Of a stretch of 64,000 nt of DNA, positions 42,026 through 51,414 are shown piece after piece. The number at the start of each line of letters is the position of its first letter. Position 1 is the stretch's first letter. The position numbers and the translations under genes were made by a program. Below the pieces are notes generated by a model. That model saw only the letters and a list, made by a program, of their open reading frames with translations. It did not search any database and was not told the origin of the DNA. The DNA comes from Massilia sp. H6 (GTDB taxonomy: Bacteria > Pseudomonadota > Gammaproteobacteria > Burkholderiales > Burkholderiaceae_D), in NCBI RefSeq assembly GCF_024802625.1, contig NZ_CP103371.1:372001-436000 (forward strand), read 5' to 3'.

Positions 42026-45000
42026 TTACATATTGCGGCGGTACTGCCCACCCACCTCGAACAGCGCGGTCGTGATCTGGCCCAGCGAGCACACGCGCAC
42101 GGCATCCATCAACCTGGCGAACACGTTGTCGTTGTCGATCGCGGCTTGCTGCAGCGCGGCCAGGGCGGCGGGGGCCGAGCCGGCGTTGCGGTTGTGGAAC
42201 TCGTCCAGGCGGGTCAGCTGCGACTGCTTTTCGTCGTCGGTCGAGCGTGCCAGCTCGATCGTCGCCGGGGCACCCGTGCTGTTCGGGTTGCGGAAAGTGT
42301 TCACCCCGATGATCGGCAGGGTGCCGTCGTGCTTCTGGTGCTCGTACAGCATCGACTCTTCCTGGATCTTGCCGCGCTGGTAGCCGGTTTCCATCGCCCC
42401 CAGCACGCCGCCACGCTCGGCGATGCGTTCGAACTCCTGCATCACCTGTTCTTCGACCAGGTCGGTGAGCTCGTCCATGATGAATGAACCCTGGTTTGGA
42501 TTCTCGTTCTTGGCCAGGCCCCATTCGCGGTTGATGATCAGCTGGATGGCCAGGGCGCGGCGCACGGATTCGTCGGTCGGCGTGGTGATTGCTTCGTCGT
42601 AGGCGTTGGTGTGCAGCGAGTTGCAGTTGTCGTAGATCGCAATCAAGGCTTGCAGCGTGGTGCGAATGTCGTTGAAGTCGATTTCTTGCGCGTGCAGCGA
42701 GCGGCCGGACGTCTGGATGTGATATTTCAGCTTCTGCGAGCGTTCGTTGGCGCCGTATTTGTCGCGCATCGCCACCGCCCAGATGCGGCGTGCCACGCGG
42801 CCCAGCACCGTGTATTCCGGATCCATGCCGTTGGAGAAGAAGAACGACAAATTTGGCGCGAAATCGTCGATGTGCATACCGCGCGCCAGGTAGGCTTCGA
42901 CAAACGTGAAACCGTTCGACAGCGTAAAGGCCAGCTGCGAGATCGGGTTCGCACCGGCTTCGGCGATGTGATAGCCCGAGATCGACACCGAGTAGAAATT
43001 GCGCACCTGGTGGTGGACAAAATATTCCTGGATGTCGCCCATCACTTTCAGCGAGAACTCGGTCGAGAAGATGCAGGTGTTCTGGCCCTGGTCTTCTTTC
43101 AGGATGTCGGCCTGCACGGTGCCGCGCACGTTCTGCAAGACCCAGTCCTTGATTTTCGCTGCTTCATCCATGGAAGGCTGGCGACTGTTGTCCGCGACGA
43201 ACTTGTCGATCTGCTGGTCGATGGCGGTATTCATGAACATCGCCAGGATGGTCGGCGCCGGGCCGTTGATCGTCATCGACACGGACGTGGAAGGGCTGCA
43301 CAGATCGAAGCCGTCGTACAGCACCTTCATGTCGTCCAGGGTCGCGATCGACACGCCCGAGTTGCCAACCTTGCCGTAGATGTCAGGGCGCAGCGCTGGA
43401 TCGGCGCCGTACAGGGTGACCGAGTCGAATGCAGTCGACAGGCGCTTGGCGTCCATGCCGGTCGAGACCAGCTTGAAGCGGCGGTTGGTGCGGAAGGCAT
43501 CGCCTTCACCGGCGAACATGCGGGTCGGGTCTTCGCCTTCGCGCTTGAAGGCGAACACACCGGCGGTGTAGGGGAAGGATCCCGGCACGTTTTCCAGCAT
43601 CAGGAAGCGCAGCACTTCGCCGTGATCCTCGAAGCGCGGCAGCGCCACCTTGCGGATCGGGTTGCCAGACAGGGTGCGCGAGACCAGGCGGGTGCGAATT
43701 TCCTTGTCGCGGATCTTGACCACGTAGTCGTCGCCAGCATAGGCGGCCTGCATGTCGGGCCACATGGCCAGCAGCTTTTTCGCGCCGCCTTCCATGGCGT
43801 GGTCGCGCTCAAGGATCAGATCATCGAGCACCAGGTCGGAATTGACATCTGAGCGCTTGGCGGCGGCCAGCATGCGCCGGGTCTCGCTGAGCTGCTGGCG
43901 CTCGCGTGCCAGCGTGACCTGCTTCTTCACGTTGCGGTGATAGCCGCGCACGGTGTCGGCGATTTCTGCCAGGTAGCGCGCGCGCGCTGGTGGAACGATC
44001 ACATTCTTGCCGCTCGAGTACTTCGAGGTCGGCGGTGCCAGGCGGCTGGCGTCGACCGGCAGGCCAAGTTCTGCCAGTTTTGGCAGCAAGCCGTGGTACA
44101 GGGCCGTAACGCCGTCGTCGTTGAAGCGCGACGCCTGGGTGCCGTAGACTGGCATCTGGTCCGGACTCTGGCTCCATTGTTCACGGTTGCGCTGGTACTG
44201 CTTGGCGACGTCGCGCAGCGCGTCCTGCGCACCCTTGCGGTCGAACTTGTTGATCGCGATGAAATCGGCAAAATCGAGCATGTCGATTTTTTCCAGTTGC
44301 GAGGCGGCGCCGAATTCGGGAGTCATTACGTACATCGAGGTGTCGACGTGCGGCACGATGGCGGCGTCGCCCTGGCCAATGCCCGAGGTCTCGACGATGA
44401 CCAGATCGAACCCTGCCACCTTGCAGGCGGCGATTACGTCCGGCAGTGCTTGCGAGATCTCGGAACCGGCTTCGCGCGTGGCGAGCGAGCGCATGAACAC
44501 GCGCGCCCGCAGTTCTCCATTCGCATTCCACGGATTGATCGCATTCATGCGGATCCTGTCGCCCAGCAGGGCGCCGCCCGATTTGCGGCGCGATGGGTCG
44601 ATCGAGATCACGGCAATGTTCAGGCGGTCGCCCTGGTCGAGGCGGATGCGGCGGATCAGTTCATCGGTCAGCGAGGATTTACCCGCGCCGCCAGTGCCGG
44701 TGATGCCAAGGGTCGGCACCTTCAGGGTCTCGGCGGTGTCGATGACCTGCTTGCGCAGTTCGGGATCGACCTTGCCGCTTTCCAGCGCAGTAATCAGCTG
44801 GGCCAGCGGACGGTGGCGCTGGCCGATATCGCCTTCGCGCAGCGCGCCGATGCTGGTGGGCGCGTAGGGAGACAAATCGACATCGCAGGTCTCGAGCATA
44901 GAACGGATCATGCCCACCAAACCCATGCGCTGACCATCTTCCGGGCTGAAGATGCGGGTCACGCCATAGGCGTGCAGTTCTTCGATCTCGCTTGCGACGA

Positions 45001-45340
45001 TCACGCCGCCGCCGCCGCCGAACACCTTGATGTGGGCACCGCCGCGCTGGCGCAGCAGGTCGATCATGTATTTGAAATATTCGACGTGGCCGCCCTGGTA
45101 ACTCGAGATGGCGATGCCTTGCACGTCTTCGTTCAGGGCCGCGGTGACGACTTCGTCGACCGAGCGGTTGTGGCCGAGGTGAATCACTTCGGCGCCGTTC
45201 GACTGCAGGATGCGACGCATGATGTTGATCGAGGCGTCATGGCCGTCGAACAGCGAAGCGGCGGTGACGAAACGCACCTTGTTGGCCAGTTTCGGCTGTT
45301 CCGGCAGGTCGAGTTTGGCGGCGGGAGTGATGTCGTTCAT
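42026..45340 (-). CDS. icmF: fused isobutyryl-CoA mutase IcmF
   Basis: 1104-residue fused acyl-CoA mutase. The N-terminal B12 domain has [11 protein letters not shown] (Asp32, His34 as cobalt ligand), the central MeaB-like G-protein chaperone has the P-loop GTGGAGKSS (215-223) and a NKFDRKGAQ guanine motif, and the C-terminal half is the TIM-barrel acyl-CoA-binding mutase ([41 protein letters not shown]). It interconverts isobutyryl-CoA and n-butyryl-CoA and often other branched acyl-CoAs using adenosylcobalamin, with built-in GTPase repair. The ATG at 45338-45340 starts the conserved region; the longer frame is upstream DNA that contains an operator palindrome. It is unrelated to the EPS genes. 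Confidence 0.95.
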   Translation of the reverse strand: MNDITPAAKLDLPEQPKLANKVRFVTAASLFDGHDASINIMRRILQSNGAEVIHLGHNRSVDEVVTAALNEDVQGIAISSYQGGHVEYFKYMIDLLRQRGGAHIKVFGGGGGVIVASEIEELHAYGVTRIFSPEDGQRMGLVGMIRSMLETCDVDLSPYAPTSIGALREGDIGQRHRPLAQLITALESGKVDPELRKQVIDTAETLKVPTLGITGTGGAGKSSLTDELIRRIRLDQGDRLNIAVISIDPSRRKSGGALLGDRIRMNAINPWNANGELRARVFMRSLATREAGSEISQALPDVIAACKVAGFDLVIVETSGIGQGDAAIVPHVDTSMYVMTPEFGAASQLEKIDMLDFADFIAINKFDRKGAQDALRDVAKQYQRNREQWSQSPDQMPVYGTQASRFNDDGVTALYHGLLPKLAELGLPVDASRLAPPTSKYSSGKNVIVPPARARYLAEIADTVRGYHRNVKKQVTLARERQQLSETRRMLAAAKRSDVNSDLVLDDLILERDHAMEGGAKKLLAMWPDMQAAYAGDDYVVKIRDKEIRTRLVSRTLSGNPIRKVALPRFEDHGEVLRFLMLENVPGSFPYTAGVFAFKREGEDPTRMFAGEGDAFRTNRRFKLVSTGMDAKRLSTAFDSVTLYGADPALRPDIYGKVGNSGVSIATLDDMKVLYDGFDLCSPSTSVSMTINGPAPTILAMFMNTAIDQQIDKFVADNSRQPSMDEAAKIKDWVLQNVRGTVQADILKEDQGQNTCIFSTEFSLKVMGDIQEYFVHHQVRNFYSVSISGYHIAEAGANPISQLAFTLSNGFTFVEAYLARGMHIDDFAPNLSFFFSNGMDPEYTVLGRVARRIWAVAMRDKYGANERSQKLKYHIQTSGRSLHAQEIDFNDIRTTLQALIAIYDNCNSLHTNAYDEAITTPTDESVRRALAIQLIINREWGLAKNENPNQGSFIMDELTDLVEEQVMQEFERIAERGGVLGAMETGYQRGKIQEESMLYEHQKHDGTLPIIGVNTFRNPNSTGAPATIELARSTDDEKQSQLTRLDEFHNRNAGSAPAALAALQQAAIDNDNVFARLMDAVRVCSLGQITTALFEVGGQYRRNM

Positions 45341-45392
45341 TGGTTGTGGTCCTTGGTATCGGGAGGACAGGGGGGATCTTGGTACGGTATAT

Positions 45393-45410
45393 GACGTTAA
45401 CGTTAACGTC
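45393..45410. promoter_or_regulatory. 18-bp palindromic operator in the icmF promoter
   Basis: GACGTTAACGTTAACGTC is a perfect 18-bp palindrome. On the minus strand it overlaps a TTGACG -35-like element (45407-45412) with TACCGT or TATACC as possible -10, 53 bp from the icmF start. Its ACGT half-sites resemble sites of MerR-type LiuR regulators of branched-chain amino acid degradation, which would fit icmF; the regulator is not in the window. Confidence 0.75.
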
Positions 45411-45544
45411 AAGCAGGGAGCGAGGTAGAAGCCTTAGTGCCCGCGATGCGGCGCTGTGGATCGTCCGGTCGTTGGTGCAGTTGGTTCAATCTATTAACAG
45501 TCTGTATCTTATAGGCAACAATAGGTGATTATTGGTAACAGGCT

Positions 45545-45553
45545 TGCTATACT
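45545..45553 (+). promoter_or_regulatory. candidate extended -10 promoter of the HD-GYP gene
   Basis: TGC-TATACT is an extended -10 element about 48 bp before the ATG at 45601. No good -35 is present at standard spacing. Confidence 0.4.
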
Positions 45554-45600
45554 GCAGCTGGGCGACTTGCGCCGAGATCACCATAGAGCAGAGACTAGAT

Positions 45601-46821
45601 ATGTTAAAGAAGGTGGATGCATCGCAGCTGAAGATTGGGATGTATATCCATGACCTCGATTGCGGCTGGATGGATCATCCATTCGTGCGCGCGCGCTTCG
45701 TGCTGACGACGGACGACGAGATCTACAAGATCCGCAATGCCAAGATCCGCGGTGTGGTCATCGATTGCGGCAAGGGCCTCGACATCGACGACGCACCGAC
45801 GCTGGCGCAGGCCGAAGCCATTACCGAAGCCGAAGTGACAGCCATCGCGACCAAGCCGCTGATCGTTACCCGTGTCTCGCTGGGCGAAGAGCTGCAGCGC
45901 GCCGCCATGATCCGCAAGCAGGCCGCTGGCCTGGTCCGCACCGTGATGGCCGATGCACGCCTGGGCAAGGCTGTCGAAATGGATAAGGTCGGGGCGGTGG
46001 TCGAGAGCATCACCGACTCGGTCCTGCGTAATGCGGGCGCGCTCATTGGCCTGCTGCGCATCAAGAACAAAGACGACTACACCTTCCTGCACTCGGTGAG
46101 CGTGTGCGCGCTACTGGTGGCTTTCTGCCGCTCGCGCAATATGGATGTGGAGACGATCTACCAGGCAGGTGTGGGTGGCCTGCTGCATGACACAGGCAAG
46201 GCGCTGGTGCCGGATGCCATTTTGAACAAGGCTGGTCGTCTGACCGAAGAGGAATTTGACATCATCAAGCGCCATCCGCGCGATGGTTACGACATCCTGA
46301 TCAAGACGCCGGAAATCGGCCACATTCCGCTCGATATCACGCTGCACCACCACGAACGCCGCGACGGCAGCGGTTACCCGGACAAGCAGGACGAAGGCAG
46401 CATCAGCGAGTTGGCGCAGATGGCGGCGATCGTCGACGTGTACGACGCCATTACCTCGGATCGCTGCTATCACAAAGGCATGCCGGCGGCTGAAGCGCTG
46501 CGCAAGATCTACGAGTGGAGCAAGTTCCACTTCAATCCGACCTTGGCGCAGGAATTCATGCGCTGCGTCGGCATCTACCCGGTCGGCACGCTCGTGCTGC
46601 TTGAGTCCGGACGCCTGGGCGTGGTGATCGAGCCGCACGAATCGAGCCTGCTTACGCCAAAGGTGAACGTGTTCTTCAGCACGAAAACGCCGGGTTATAT
46701 CAAGCCACAAACCGTCGACCTGTCCAAGCCGCTGGGCTTCGGCGGCGGCGACAAGATTGTGCGCCATGAGGCGGCCGAAAAGTGGAACGTCAACCCGCTG
46801 CAGTTCATGAACATCGCCTAG
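45601..46821 (+). CDS. HD-GYP domain cyclic-di-GMP phosphodiesterase with DUF3391
   Basis: 406-residue two-domain protein. An N-terminal DUF3391 region (about 1-130, beginning LKKVDASQLKIGMYIHDLD) is followed by an HD-GYP domain: the metal motif GLLHDTGK has His196-Asp197 and the signature HHHERRDGSGYP is at about 249-260. It should hydrolyse cyclic-di-GMP, lowering the signal that favours matrix production. The ATG at 45601 starts the conserved DUF3391; an upstream extension is non-coding. It converges on the diguanylate cyclase gene with only 14 bp between the stops. Confidence 0.93.
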   Translation: MLKKVDASQLKIGMYIHDLDCGWMDHPFVRARFVLTTDDEIYKIRNAKIRGVVIDCGKGLDIDDAPTLAQAEAITEAEVTAIATKPLIVTRVSLGEELQRAAMIRKQAAGLVRTVMADARLGKAVEMDKVGAVVESITDSVLRNAGALIGLLRIKNKDDYTFLHSVSVCALLVAFCRSRNMDVETIYQAGVGGLLHDTGKALVPDAILNKAGRLTEEEFDIIKRHPRDGYDILIKTPEIGHIPLDITLHHHERRDGSGYPDKQDEGSISELAQMAAIVDVYDAITSDRCYHKGMPAAEALRKIYEWSKFHFNPTLAQEFMRCVGIYPVGTLVLLESGRLGVVIEPHESSLLTPKVNVFFSTKTPGYIKPQTVDLSKPLGFGGGDKIVRHEAAEKWNVNPLQFMNIA

Positions 46822-46835
46822 CCAGCTGGCAGGCC

Positions 46836-47873
46836 TTAGAAGAATTCGGCAGTGTCGTTGGTGGCGATGGTCTGCAGTAGCCCGCTCGCCAGCAGCTCTT
46901 CGTAGAAACAGGCACGGTTACGGCCGTTGGCCTTGGCGAAATACAGCGCCTGGTCGGCGTGGCCCAGCGTGACCACCGGCGAATCGGCGGCGCGGATGCT
47001 GGTGAAGCCGACGCTCACCGTGACCCTTCCCACCTGCGGAAATTCATGCGTTCCCACGTTGATGCGGAAACGCTCGATGATCTTGCGCGCATTGTCCAGC
47101 GTCGTCGAACGCAGCAGCACCACAAACTCCTCGCCCCCGAAACGGAACACCCGATCCTGCGCCCGGAACGATGACTGCAGCAGGTTCGCGATCAGGATCA
47201 ACACCTCGTCGCCATACAGGTGGCCAAAGCGGTCGTTCACACTCTTGAAATGATCGACGTCGACCACGGCCAGCCATTGCTTTTCCTCGGCGCAGTGCTG
47301 GCGCCGCTCGGGCTGGCCTGGTAGCTGCGGTTCGGCGTCGGCCCCCATCAGCATGCGCGCCAGCTGGTCATCGAAGGTCTTGCGGTTGAGCAAACCAGTG
47401 AGCGAGTCGCGCTCGCTGTAGTCGAGCAGGTTCTGGAAATTGCGGTAAACGCTGACTATCCCGCTGATCATATGAATAGTGTCGCCACTGAATCCGCCCT
47501 CGTGGGTGATCTCGAGGCAGGTTGCGGCTTGGTCGCCGCACCAGATCGGCAGCCATAGGCGGAGCAGGCCATCCGGCCCCAGGCCTTGCGCGCGCGAATC
47601 GTGGTGGTCGAGGCAGTGCGCCAGTTCGGGGAAGTCCGTGATCGGTTCGCCAGCGCTGGCGCTGTCCTGGATTTCTTCCGGACAGGCGACGCCGCCGGCG
47701 CGGATGCAGGCGCGCGACCGCACGAATCTGTGGCCGCTTACGGTGGCAATCGTGAGCACCCGGGTTTGTACTGCGCCAGACAGTTCCTGCACTGCTGAAA
47801 TCACGGAGATGTCCAGCATCGTGTGGTCGCGGTGGCCGGTCATGTCCACCATGTGTCTCAGCAAGGAATCCAT
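46836..47873 (-). CDS. GGDEF domain diguanylate cyclase with N-terminal sensor region
   Basis: 345-residue protein with a GAF-like N-terminal region (about 20-145) and a C-terminal GGDEF domain. The active-site motif is GGEEF (246-250) and an RxxD product-inhibition site, RAQD, lies five residues before it (237-240), so it is probably an active and feedback-inhibited cyclase. The start is the ATG at 47871-47873; a GTG three codons upstream also fits, and neither has a good ribosome site. It opposes the HD-GYP gene and may tune the neighbouring tad and EPS systems. Confidence 0.9.
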   Translation of the reverse strand: MDSLLRHMVDMTGHRDHTMLDISVISAVQELSGAVQTRVLTIATVSGHRFVRSRACIRAGGVACPEEIQDSASAGEPITDFPELAHCLDHHDSRAQGLGPDGLLRLWLPIWCGDQAATCLEITHEGGFSGDTIHMISGIVSVYRNFQNLLDYSERDSLTGLLNRKTFDDQLARMLMGADAEPQLPGQPERRQHCAEEKQWLAVVDVDHFKSVNDRFGHLYGDEVLILIANLLQSSFRAQDRVFRFGGEEFVVLLRSTTLDNARKIIERFRINVGTHEFPQVGRVTVSVGFTSIRAADSPVVTLGHADQALYFAKANGRNRACFYEELLASGLLQTIATNDTAEFF

Positions 47874-48252
47874 GTCGTTCACAGAAACAAAAAGTCACGA
47901 AAAGCCACAGCTCGTCGATACCACGAGGGTATCGCTTATCGAGAGCACAAGAGAGATAGCATAAGGCTTTTTTGTATTCCAGGCAACTATTCTTGATAAT
48001 TTTTATCGCCCCGATTGACCCATTGATCGATGCCTGGAGTACCTGTTCGGTTATCAAAAAGACTCGGTTAAAAACGATTTCCATATGGAAAACTTGCCCA
48101 ACATCAACTTGCCTCATGGAACGTTTAGATACAGTGAACTCACTGACAGACGTAGCAGCAAACAGCAAGCTGTCGTAGTACGCAGTAAGCAGCAACACGG
48201 ACGGGGCCCCGTCTGCTGTCAGTAATCCCTTCAACCACACAAGGAGTTTTTC
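47874..48252. other. 379-bp control region between the GGDEF gene and flp
   Basis: No convincing gene. It must hold the promoter of the GGDEF gene (minus) and of the tad operon (plus), but I could not fix either. A 14-bp perfect palindrome GACGGGGCCCCGTC at 48200-48213, flanked by CAGCA and TGCTG that can extend the stem, lies about 40 bp before flp and may form a leader hairpin. Confidence 0.5.
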
Positions 48253-48456
48253 ATGAACACCATTACCTCCGCCATCAAAGCCTTTGTTGCTGATGAAAAC
48301 GGTGTGACGGCCATTGAATATGGCCTGATCGCTGCCCTGATCGGCGTCGTGATGGCAGGCGTTGCAGGCGAAGTTGGCACCAAGATCGAGGACGCTTTCA
48401 CTTACATCCGTGATCAGTTCGACACCGTTGGCGCCGGCGGTACACCTGCTGCCTAA
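48253..48456 (+). CDS. flp: Flp-family type IVb pilin
   Basis: 67-residue major pilin precursor. The leader MNTITSAIKAFVADENG ends in Gly17, cleaved before VTAIEYGLIAALIG; Glu22 and Tyr23 are at +5 and +6, the Flp signature, followed by a single hydrophobic helix. Cleavage should be done by the TadV peptidase encoded next. AAGGAG lies upstream. It is the first gene of the tad operon and is followed by a strong hairpin that would let it be made in excess of the machinery. Confidence 0.96.
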   Translation: MNTITSAIKAFVADENGVTAIEYGLIAALIGVVMAGVAGEVGTKIEDAFTYIRDQFDTVGAGGTPAA

Positions 48457-48466
48457 TTGCTGACAC

Positions 48467-48500
48467 CCCCCCAGGTGCCATCCGGCGCCTGGGGGGCTTT
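48467..48500 (+). terminator. terminator-like hairpin between flp and tadV
   Basis: A 13-bp GC-rich stem, CCCCCCAGGTGCC with GGCGCCTGGGGGG (one G-U), a 4-nt loop and a short CTTTT tail. The tadV ribosome site GGAG lies directly after it. It probably attenuates rather than fully stops transcription. Confidence 0.85.
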
Positions 48501-48511
48501 TGGAGCGCACC

Positions 48512-49033
48512 ATGGTTGTTGCACCTTACCTCGACACGCTGCTGCTGCTGCTGGTGGCTGCCGCCGCCATCAATGACCTTGCCAGCCGGCGCATCCCGAA
48601 TCTCTTGTTGCTGTCCGGCTTGATCGCCGCGCTCATCCTGCACGCCATATCGCCGACGCCCGGCGCGGGTCTGTTGTCCTGCCTTGGCGGCGCCGCCGTC
48701 GGACTGTTGATCTTCATGCCGTTTTATCTGGTTCGCGGCATGGCTGCCGGTGATGTCAAGTTGATGGCCACGGTCGGTGCGTTCTCCGGCCCGGCTGCAG
48801 CCCTGCACATCGCCATCCTTGCCTGGTGCGCCGGCGGCGTGATGGCCCTCGTCATCATCATCGCCCGAGGCCGGGTGCGGGTGGCGCTGGCGAACCTGTG
48901 GGGCATCTTGCGTCCAGCCCTGCTGCGCCTTCCCGCAGCGCCCCAGGCGACCCGGCAAAGTGCCGGTTCCATGCCCTATGGCGTAGCGATTGCGGCGGGC
49001 ACTATTTACGTACTCATAGGCCGTTACGCTTGA
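48512..49033 (+). CDS. tadV: prepilin peptidase TadV/CpaA
   Basis: 173-residue A24-type aspartic prepilin peptidase with about five transmembrane helices. The two catalytic aspartates are visible: Asp22 in AAINDLASRRIPN and Asp81 in GMAAGDVKLMATVG. It lacks the N-methylation domain, as TadV/CpaA proteins do. The ATG at 48512 follows GGAG placed just after the flp terminator-like hairpin; an in-frame TTG four codons earlier lies in the hairpin tail. It processes the Flp pilin. Confidence 0.94.
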   Translation: MVVAPYLDTLLLLLVAAAAINDLASRRIPNLLLLSGLIAALILHAISPTPGAGLLSCLGGAAVGLLIFMPFYLVRGMAAGDVKLMATVGAFSGPAAALHIAILAWCAGGVMALVIIIARGRVRVALANLWGILRPALLRLPAAPQATRQSAGSMPYGVAIAAGTIYVLIGRYA

Positions 49034-49144
49034 CTATTTCGCTGAGCCCGCTTCCTTGCCGGAGCTCAAAGGGGTAGGGGACGCGATGGCTAGAATCAAT
49101 TTAACAAATGTAAGAAATATCCGTACCCAGCAGGAGGTTTCCCC

Positions 49145-50542
49145 ATGGAAGTTTTGACACCAGCGACATCGGCGTTCGCACCTGATGCCCAGCCTGGACG
49201 GTTGGCGTCCGGATCCGGAGACGTGTCCGAGGCCGACCATGTGGCGGTCCTGCCGCGCCAGCCGCGTACCCTGCGCGATACCGGGCTGGAGCCACGTTTC
49301 GTCACCTCGCTGGTGGTTAAGGCCATGTATGGCAGCGGCAAGACTGCTTTGTCGCAACTCACCGGACGCTTGCGGCTGTCGATCAGCGTGGTGCGCGAGG
49401 TACTGCAAGGGCTGGTGACCGAGCAACAGGTCGAGGTCGCCTGGTGCGCCGACTCCGACATCGACATGCACTACCAATTGACCGCATTCGGCCAGCGCGC
49501 CGCCGTCGAGTATCTGGCCGAGTCGCGCTACGTTGGCCCAGCTCCGGTGCCGCTCGATGCCTATCGCGCCCTGGTCGAGCAGCAGTCACTGCGCCAGCCC
49601 GAGGCCGCCCGCGTTCTGCCCGCCGAGCTGAAGGCCGTGCTGGCCGAGGACGGCCTCGCGCCAGCGGTGCGCGACCTGATCGGCGCAGCGCTGCACTCGA
49701 ACCGTCCGCTGCTGCTGTACGGCCCCTCCGGCAGCGGCAAGACCACACTGGCGCGCAAGTTCGCTCGATTGCGCCAGGCGCCGATTGCGGTGCCCTACGC
49801 GGTACTCGTCAATCACGAGATCGTACAGGTGTACGACCCGGCGCTGCATCCGGCGGTGCTGCAGCCACGCGCCATGGAAGACCGGCGCAACTGCGACGCG
49901 CGCTGGGCCTTGTGCCAACGTCCTCTCGTACATATCGGCGCCGAGCTGGCACGCGACATGCTGGAGCTGCGCCACGACGTCGCCAGCGGCGTGCTGCGCG
50001 CGCCGTGTCATCTGCTGGCCAACAACGGCCTGCTGGTCCTCGACGACATCGGCCGCCAGCGCGTCCCGGCCGGTGAAGTGCTGCACCGCTGGCTCGGTGC
50101 GCTCGAGTGCGGCGTGGACCATGTGGCCGTGCCTGGCGGGGTAACTCATGCGCTGCCGTTCGACGTCTCGCTGGTACTGGCCACCAGTCTGGCACCCGAG
50201 TCGGTGCTGGACGAATCCTGCCTGCGCCGCATTGGCTATCTGATTCCGGTCGGCCCGCTGTCCGATGGCAGCTACCGGGCGCTGCTGCGGCGCCAGTGCC
50301 GGCTGCGCGGCATTGGCGCCGACGAAGACGCGTTCGATTACCTGATCAACGAACTGCACCGCCGCACCCGGCGCCCGCTACTCGCGGCATGGCCACATGA
50401 GCTGCTGGGCCGGATCGCCGACTTTGCCGGGTTTGCCGGCCACGCCCCGCGTTTCGACACGGACAGCGTGACCCAGGCCTGGAGCAGCCTGTTTGGCGCC
50501 GAGGTGGCGCAGGACACCAACCCCCAGGGAGACGCCCGATGA
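49145..50542 (+). CDS. tad-locus AAA ATPase of unknown role
   Basis: 465-residue protein. A winged-helix-like region at about 50-125 (VVKAMYGSGKTALSQLTGRL, LRLSISVVREVLQGLV) precedes an AAA domain with Walker A GPSGSGKTT (193-201) and Walker B LLVLDDIG. The first GSGKT-like string (63-67) is probably not a nucleotide site. Related ATPases occur inside betaproteobacterial tad loci, but their job is unknown; TadA/CpaF (54514-55860) is the recognised pilus motor. AGGAGG precedes the ATG and the 3' end overlaps cpaB by 4 nt (ATGA). Confidence 0.85.
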   Translation: MEVLTPATSAFAPDAQPGRLASGSGDVSEADHVAVLPRQPRTLRDTGLEPRFVTSLVVKAMYGSGKTALSQLTGRLRLSISVVREVLQGLVTEQQVEVAWCADSDIDMHYQLTAFGQRAAVEYLAESRYVGPAPVPLDAYRALVEQQSLRQPEAARVLPAELKAVLAEDGLAPAVRDLIGAALHSNRPLLLYGPSGSGKTTLARKFARLRQAPIAVPYAVLVNHEIVQVYDPALHPAVLQPRAMEDRRNCDARWALCQRPLVHIGAELARDMLELRHDVASGVLRAPCHLLANNGLLVLDDIGRQRVPAGEVLHRWLGALECGVDHVAVPGGVTHALPFDVSLVLATSLAPESVLDESCLRRIGYLIPVGPLSDGSYRALLRRQCRLRGIGADEDAFDYLINELHRRTRRPLLAAWPHELLGRIADFAGFAGHAPRFDTDSVTQAWSSLFGAEVAQDTNPQGDAR

Positions 50543-51390
50543 AAAACAAGCGTGCCGTGATCGTGATGGCGCTCGCGATCCTGTTCGGCCTGGCCGCCGT
50601 GGTGATGGCGTCTCGCTGGCTCCTGACGCAGCCGGCAGCCAACGCCGGTCGCATCGTGGTGGCTGCGGTAGACATCGATATCGGCCAGCGCCTGACACCC
50701 GAAATGTTCAAGCTGGTCGAATGGCCTGCCCACAGCGTGCCGAAAGGCGCGTTCGACGACCCCAAGAAAATCAACGGGCGAGTACTCAGGACCAGCATCT
50801 TGCTCGGCGAGCCGCTGAGCGAAGCCAAGTTGGCGCCCGCCGGCACGCTCGGTGGCTTGTCGGCGCTGATCACCGAAGGCAAGCGCGCCATTACCGTGCG
50901 TGTTAACGACGTCATCGGCGTCGCAGGCTTCGCCCTGCCAGGCAACTATGTGGACATTATCGTCAGTACCGAGACGGTTGCGCCGGCACAGCCGGAACCA
51001 GGCGCGCCGCGTCAGCAGAGCATCTCCAAGATCGTACTCGAACGAATCCTGGTTCTGGCCGTGGCACAGGAAGTCAACCGCGACGAAACCAAGCCGCGGG
51101 TGGTGAATGCCGTCACGCTCGAAGTCACGCCTGAACAGGCAGAAATGCTCGACCTGGCGCGCAGTGTTGGCAAGCTGTCGCTGGCGCTGCGTAACCAGGT
51201 CGACCCTGCGGCGGGCCAGACCCTGGGCGCCACCAAGCAGAACCTGCTGCCGGCAGCGACGCCGACCCTGCGGCCGGTAGCGATGCCGGTGCCTGCGCCC
51301 CGGCCCAGGGTGCAGGCACCTCGTCCGGCGCCGCAACGCGACTGCGTCAAGGTCATCAACGGCCTGCACGCTTCCCAGGAATGCTTCTGA
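50539..51390 (+). CDS. cpaB: Flp pilus assembly protein CpaB/RcpC
   Basis: 283-residue periplasmic protein with an N-terminal membrane helix (AVIVMALAILFGLAAVVMA) and a SAF-type beta-clip domain (VVAAVDIDIGQRLTPEMFKLVEWP). RTSILLGEPLSEAKLA and RAITVRVNDVIGVAGFALPGNYVDI are conserved CpaB blocks. A Pro-rich tail follows. It supports the outer-membrane secretin CpaC. The start overlaps the ATPase gene. Confidence 0.94.
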   Translation: MKNKRAVIVMALAILFGLAAVVMASRWLLTQPAANAGRIVVAAVDIDIGQRLTPEMFKLVEWPAHSVPKGAFDDPKKINGRVLRTSILLGEPLSEAKLAPAGTLGGLSALITEGKRAITVRVNDVIGVAGFALPGNYVDIIVSTETVAPAQPEPGAPRQQSISKIVLERILVLAVAQEVNRDETKPRVVNAVTLEVTPEQAEMLDLARSVGKLSLALRNQVDPAAGQTLGATKQNLLPAATPTLRPVAMPVPAPRPRVQAPRPAPQRDCVKVINGLHASQECF

Positions 51391-51414
51391 CCTTACCGAT
51401 CCGGGATGGATGCC

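Noticed and set aside
43937..45394. 485-codon open frame antisense to icmF
   Set aside because: Antisense shadow of a strongly biased coding region; low-complexity composition with no family match.
47972..48178. 68-codon open frame upstream of flp
   Set aside because: No ribosome site, atypical composition and no recognisable features; probably chance within a control region.
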